A stretch of 64,000 nucleotides of DNA from Myripristis murdjan (lineage: Eukaryota > Chordata > Actinopteri > Holocentriformes > Holocentridae), in assembly GCF_902150065.1 (NCBI RefSeq), contig NC_043980.1:16509917-16573916 (forward strand), in the 5' to 3' direction. Below, one piece after another: positions 59,756 through 64,000 of this stretch. Numbering within the stretch: the first letter of the stretch is position 1; each line of letters opens with the position of its first letter. A model generated the notes under the pieces. The model had not been told where the DNA came from and did no database searches. It was given only the letters and a program-made list of their open reading frames with translations. The position numbers were made by a program, and so were the translations under genes.

Positions 59756-60844
59756 TAATGATGTTTCCCTCCTGACCATCTCAGAAGATGTTGTCCTCAT
59801 GACTTATTCAGCTGTTGTTTTTGTGTGGCACCTTTTCCCTTTTATCACCTAATGTTTCGTGCTTTTTTCTTGTTTTTTTTTCTTTCCTCCCAGCTTTTCC
59901 CTCCTCCTCTGTTTTCTCTCAAGGTGCCAATGGCATGAATTGTTTCCACTCGTGTAGTCCAGTCATGTGGCTCATTAGCCTACCTGCGCTGTGGTGCACT
60001 GAGCAAACTTTTGGTGAAAGAAGCTATATGGTGAGAGGTTGAGGACCATATGTGACTTGGGTGTACCTTTTATAACTACTTTTTATATACTTTTTTTTTT
60101 TTTTTTTTAACTATATCTATACTATCTAACAAAAACAATGGATGTGATTTATCACAGAATTTGCCCTGAACGCTTAACAGCTGCAAAATGTTTAAACTTA
60201 CTTGACAGCAGGTTATAGTCAGGCTACTGGATCCAAATGTATAACATGTTCCTCTTTTTATCGGTCAGCTCAGAATGCATCATCTTTCCTGGAGGCACCT
60301 ATGGGGTTTACTGAAACAACCTTTACTGATCAAATAGCACTTGGGAATTGATAGGAATATGGCAGGCTATCCAGTTATTTAAAATGTATACAGTATATAA
60401 TGTGTATTATAAAAAACTTGACTTTAGTGCTGAACCACTACAGCACTTGCAACACATAAGATAACAGGTGAGCAAACTGATACTTAATGTTCAAATTTTG
60501 AAATAAGTGATGCTTGATGGAATATGCCAAATTAAGATGTTGCTCCTAAAGATTCGGAAAAGGTCTTGAGGTCAATCCTCTCTCCTCTTGATAGAAAATT
60601 GAACATACTGGTTAAAAAGCTGAGTTTATATATGTGACAGAGGACAATAAAATTTGGAAGGGACTCCCACACTGTCATGTAACTATATCTTTTTCAAATC
60701 TTAGTTGTTGATGACCCACTAATGTACATGTGATGGTGGCTCAAATATAATGAAGAGGGATGGAATACAAAGGCAACACAAGTTTAGTGTAACCCCTAAA
60801 TCAGTTTTCATGGTTGTGTTGCTGTGTTGCTCCTTTTATGTCAT

Positions 60845-60877
<33 letters not shown>

Positions 60878-61480
60878 CCACTCGTAGCCATTTAACATTT
60901 TCATTGCAGTTGCAAGGGGTGAGAGGAGCTAGTTGAGGCAATGCCACAGGGTGAAGGCCTCCCCTGGGAGGGAGGCGTGGGAGGAGACCCCAGGGCAGAC
61001 CCAGGGCATGCTGCAGGGATACAGCTCCCCCAGGTTGAGCTGGAGGATGTTGCTGCACTGCTCCACTCACCTTGTTGCCTCTTTGACCCTGACCTGGATA
61101 AGCATTGTAAAACCATTGTCAAATGTGGGAGCTGGGACCTTGATTATTTTCTTTTAATATCAAGTCAATACATCAAAAGTGGACAAGAGAGCTGTGAAAT
61201 GTAGCTGTATCTGGCCACTAAGATGACTGACGCCTAATGTTTCAGCTTCTACTACATTGTTCTTTGTACATTCACTGCTGATTTGTAGTTGTAGTTTTTT
61301 TTTTTTTTAAATTGCAAATAATATTGTTTCTGCCAATGACTGCCAATGAATGCTTCACTTGTTCCTGACAGATCAACCGCATTTGGCTGCTCTTTTGACT
61401 GCTCTGCATTTATGATCATTTTGTTGGATACTGATTTGTTTTTGTTGCTGCTGTACATTTGAATTGTCCAGCAGCAAAAC
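59754..61480. other. No gene recognised; GC-rich repeat-like patch at 60915-61075
   Basis: Poly-T runs are at about 60091-60109 and 60847-60877. The 60915-61075 patch (minus strand GGGTCTGCCCTGGGGTCTCC, CCTCAACTAGCTCCTCTC) resembles a GC-rich sequence that recurs in fish genomes, as I remember it. It stands out against the AT-rich surroundings, but no protein was recognised. Confidence 0.45.
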
Positions 61481-61487
61481 CACAACC

Positions 61488-61722
61488 ATGGACTGGATAG
61501 AAGGCAGGGCCATCTACAGGCCCATTGAGGTATGTGAGGATTTTGTGTTGCAGTTAAATTGTAGATATTTTGTACTGTAGTTAAAATATGGAGTAAACAA
61601 TAATTACTAATGATTTCGCTAATGATTTCACCCTGATTTCCTTTATAAGAAATTGTTCAATGCCCCAGTCTACAGACAGACCATAGAGATCTGCTGGGAG
61701 AAAAAAATATTATCTCTCACAG
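61488..61722 (+). CDS. Candidate 5' coding exons of an unrecognised gene, partial
   Basis: Exon 1 is 61488-61529: ATG in an ACCATGG context, 14 codons, donor GAG/GTATGT. Exon 2 is 61650-61722: acceptor after TTTATAAG, 24 codons plus one base, donor ACAG/GTAAGA. Joined in phase 0 they read MDWIEGRAIYRPIE and KLFNAPVYRQTIEICWEKK and on to LSLT, with no stop. The remainder would lie beyond the Tc1 insertions or outside the window. I do not recognise it. The RPI...LFN..VY pattern is faintly like the N-termini of SLC26 anion transporters, but that is weak. Good splice signals and start context argue for a real gene; the short length argues for caution. Confidence 0.4.
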
Positions 61723-61803
61723 GTAAGAACCACTTTTTGTTTTCAGGCTCACACCAAAAAAATAAAACACTTGATAATTTCAGTCAAGTGACTCTCATAC
61801 TTA

Positions 61804-63180
61804 CACTACTCACAAAAAGTTAGGGATATTTGGCTTTTGGGTGAAATTTATGGAAAATGTAAAATGTTCACGCTACAGTGATATTATATCATGAAAGTAG
61901 GGCATTTAAGTAGAAGCATACACTGGTGATTTCCTCATCTCAAACAATTTCTTGAAACAAAAGCCAACAACAGTGGTGGATATACCACAACAAAAAAATG
62001 TCAGTGTCAATAACTTGTCATGTGCCCTTAAGCATCAATTACAGCTTGACAACGACGTCTCATGCTGTTCACAAGTCGACTTATTGTCTGCTGAGGCATG
62101 GCATCCCACTCTTCTTGAAGGGTGGCCCTCAGGACATTGAGGTTCTGGGGTACAGAGCTCCGAGCCTCTACACGGCGACTCAGCTGATCCCATAGGTTTT
62201 CTATGCGATTCAGGTCTGAGAAAGTGCAGGCCACTCCATTTGAGGTACCCCAGTCTCCAGCAGCTGTTCCCTAATGATACGACCTCGATGAGCTGGAGCA
62301 TTGTCGTCCATGAAGATGAAATTAGGCCTGTGTTGTTCATGCAGGGGCACAATGACTGGATTAATGATGTTATTCAGGTAGCATGGGCTTGTCACTGTAC
62401 CATTCACAAAGTGTAGGGCAGTTCTGTACTGACTAGACACACCTGCCCACACAGTAACACCACCACCACCAAAGGCTCGTCTGGTGACAACAGTGGCTGA
62501 TGCATAGTGCTCTCCTTGATGTCTCCAACATCGTTGGCGGCCATCATTTCTGCTCAACATGAATCGGCTTTCATCAGAGAACAGCACTGAGGCCCACTGG
62601 TCCCTCGTCCAGCGTAAATGCTGACACCTGTGCCTGGTGGTGTGGTCAGGTACCCTTGCAGGTTGTCTAGCACGCAGACCATGCTGATGTAAACGGTTTC
62701 GAATGGTCTGACGTGACACTTGGGTGCCTCTCACCTCCCTTAAACGTGCCTGGAGTTGAGTGGCATTCATCATCCAGTTCCGCAGGGCACTGTTGACAAT
62801 GAAGCGGTCATCAGTGTGGGATGTGGCCAAAGGACGTCCACTTCTATGCCTTTCTATGACTCTTCCAGTCTCTCTGTATCTCTGTTGCAACCTGCTGATG
62901 TTTTCAGACGGCCACTTCCGTCTGAGAACATCCTGTTTGAAGCCTCGCAATGGTGAGGTACTGCTGATCAATTGTTAGGTGTCGTCTTGGTCTCATGATG
63001 TCAAAATGTGAATAGCATGATGAGGAGGACTGTTTAAATACCAATTCTAATTGAACCAGGAAATTTATTGGTCAATTCATGGATCAAACACCTGTTGTGA
63101 ATTTTGCCGTTAAGCTCCTTGTTAGAGAACAGCAACTTGTGCAAAAAGTACTGAAACACTGAACAGTTGAACATGTGTAT
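61804..63180 (-). mobile_element. Tc1-like DNA transposon, near full but damaged, right end missing
   Basis: The left inverted repeat CACTACTCACAAAAAGTTAG starts after TA at 61802-61803 and matches the copy at 8409. The element can be followed to GAACAGTTGAACATGTGTAT, where the smaller copy continues for another 135 bases to its right repeat; here unrelated sequence begins. Confidence 0.9.
62028..62996 (-). pseudogene. Tc1-like transposase, broken
   Basis: It starts [20 protein letters not shown] at 62996. The largest open part (62210-62971) has the paired helix-turn-helix region and the DDE segments LFSDESRF and [10 protein letters not shown]. The third catalytic residue lies in NRIENLWDQLSRR in another frame. 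Two frame changes are visible, one after about residue 25 and one just before the ENLWD motif. The second is shared with the copy at 8409, so it may predate their spread. Confidence 0.88.
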
Positions 63181-63480
63181 ATGACCATGTTGGACAATGT
63201 ATGACCTCCCATCAGGAGGTCATACATTGGATGATACAAAACGACATTGAGCTATAAGGTCAATTATAACAATTCCCCCTTTTGACATAATTTTATTATG
63301 TCAACAAAAACAAGGTGAGAATGTTTATTCTGTATTGTGCTACCTCTGTTTGCAGAAATCAGCTGAACAGGCCCCCAAACTGCCAGTGACCTCTAGCCTA
63401 AAGAAGCAACACAATCAGATAGGAGATTTTTGATATCCCCCTTTTGATATAATTTTATTATATCAATAACAAAAAAACCC
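63181..63480 (-). mobile_element. Possible LTR-retroelement remnant (fossil)
   Basis: On the minus strand two purine runs of the form AAAAGGGGGA occur, one followed by TTGTTATAATTGACC, which resembles a polypurine tract next to the start of an LTR. Three short palindromes lie in the same 300 bases. No coding part is seen, and the family and age cannot be told. It begins where the Tc1 copy breaks off. Confidence 0.25.
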
Positions 63481-63669
63481 ACATAATCTAAGTCCTAAGC
63501 AGAAGCATGTCTTCCTTGCGGTGAGCAACCTATATGTCAGCGGATATGTGTAAGCTGGTCTTCATTGCAACTATCGGCAGCAAGCAATTCTTCTTGCACA
63601 GGCTATGGAAAACAGTACACATAACTATGAAACCTATAAGTAGCACGCCCCTACATGTATGCGAATATA

Positions 63670-64000
63670 CACTACCACTCAAAAGTTTGGACACAACTTC
63701 TCATTTAATGCTTTTTCTTTATTTTCATGACTATTTACATTGTAGATTCTCACTGAAGGCATCAAAACTATAAATGAACACATATGGAATTTGTGGTAAA
63801 CAAAAAAGTGTGAAATAACTCAAAACATGTTTTCTGAGATTCTTCAAAATAGCCACCCTTTGCTCTGATTACTGCTTTGCACACTCTTGGCATTCTCTCG
63901 ATGAGCTTCAAGAGGTAGTCACCTGAAATGGTTTTCCAACAGTCTTGAAGGAGTTCCCAGAGGTGTTTAGCACTTGTTGGCCCCTTTGCCTTCACTCTGC
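63670..64000 (-). mobile_element. Second Tc1-like family, cut by the window edge
   Basis: CACTACCACTCAAAAGTTTG follows TA at 63668-63669, the inverted repeat of a common fish Tc1 family. The minus strand is open to the edge and encodes a transposase C-terminus (SAKHLWELLQDCWKTI, LIERMPRVCKAVIRAKGGYF). The element continues past 64000. Confidence 0.9.

Noticed and set aside
63198-63226. TGTATGACCTCC / GGAGGTCATACA hairpin considered as a terminator or small RNA
   Set aside because: Perfect short palindrome inside probable mobile-element debris; no promoter or conserved RNA structure is visible.

Overview
The window looks like teleost fish nuclear DNA, probably a percomorph. It has vertebrate split genes with GT-AG introns, long (CA)n, (CT)n and (GATA)n microsatellites, Tc1-like, hAT-like and tRNA-SINE repeats typical of fish, and a fish-type osteocalcin. 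No RNA gene, CRISPR array or prokaryotic operon was seen. Gene models were built by hand from exons joined at canonical splice sites with matching phases.

Layout, left to right. erp27 (+, 862-6153) is an ER-resident, non-catalytic PDI-family protein. An intergenic stretch follows with a deleted Tc1 copy and a decayed LINE. The osteocalcin gene of the long Ser-rich propeptide type (bglap/OC2, +, 14061-15490) is next. slc34a2 (-, 18256-25300) is a sodium-phosphate cotransporter whose introns carry a SINE and a hAT element. ociad1 (+, 28150-31217) is next. A single-exon rhbdd2-like rhomboid gene with a His-rich tail (-, 32410-33411) is divergent from chic2 (+, 34236-38786) across a CpG-rich spacer. 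From 41359 to 57688 a ~5.3 kb unit is present three times in tandem. Each copy carries an intact six-exon lipocalin gene (-) of the orosomucoid / pufferfish saxitoxin-tetrodotoxin-binding-protein type. A ~530 bp block from downstream of chic2 recurs just beyond the array (57968-58503). The last 5 kb holds a 1.0 kb hAT-like element, a 39-base G run, two candidate 5' coding exons of an unrecognised gene (61488-61722), a damaged Tc1 element, a possible LTR-element remnant and the start of a second Tc1 family that runs off the window.

Functionally, osteocalcin (bone mineral) next to a phosphate transporter makes a mineral-related neighbourhood. Human ERP27 adjoins MGP, so osteocalcin beside erp27 bears on the common origin of the two Gla proteins. 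The strongest candidate for something new is the lipocalin triplication. Copy C differs from A and B much more in exons than in introns, and different segments group the copies differently, which suggests diversifying selection plus gene conversion.
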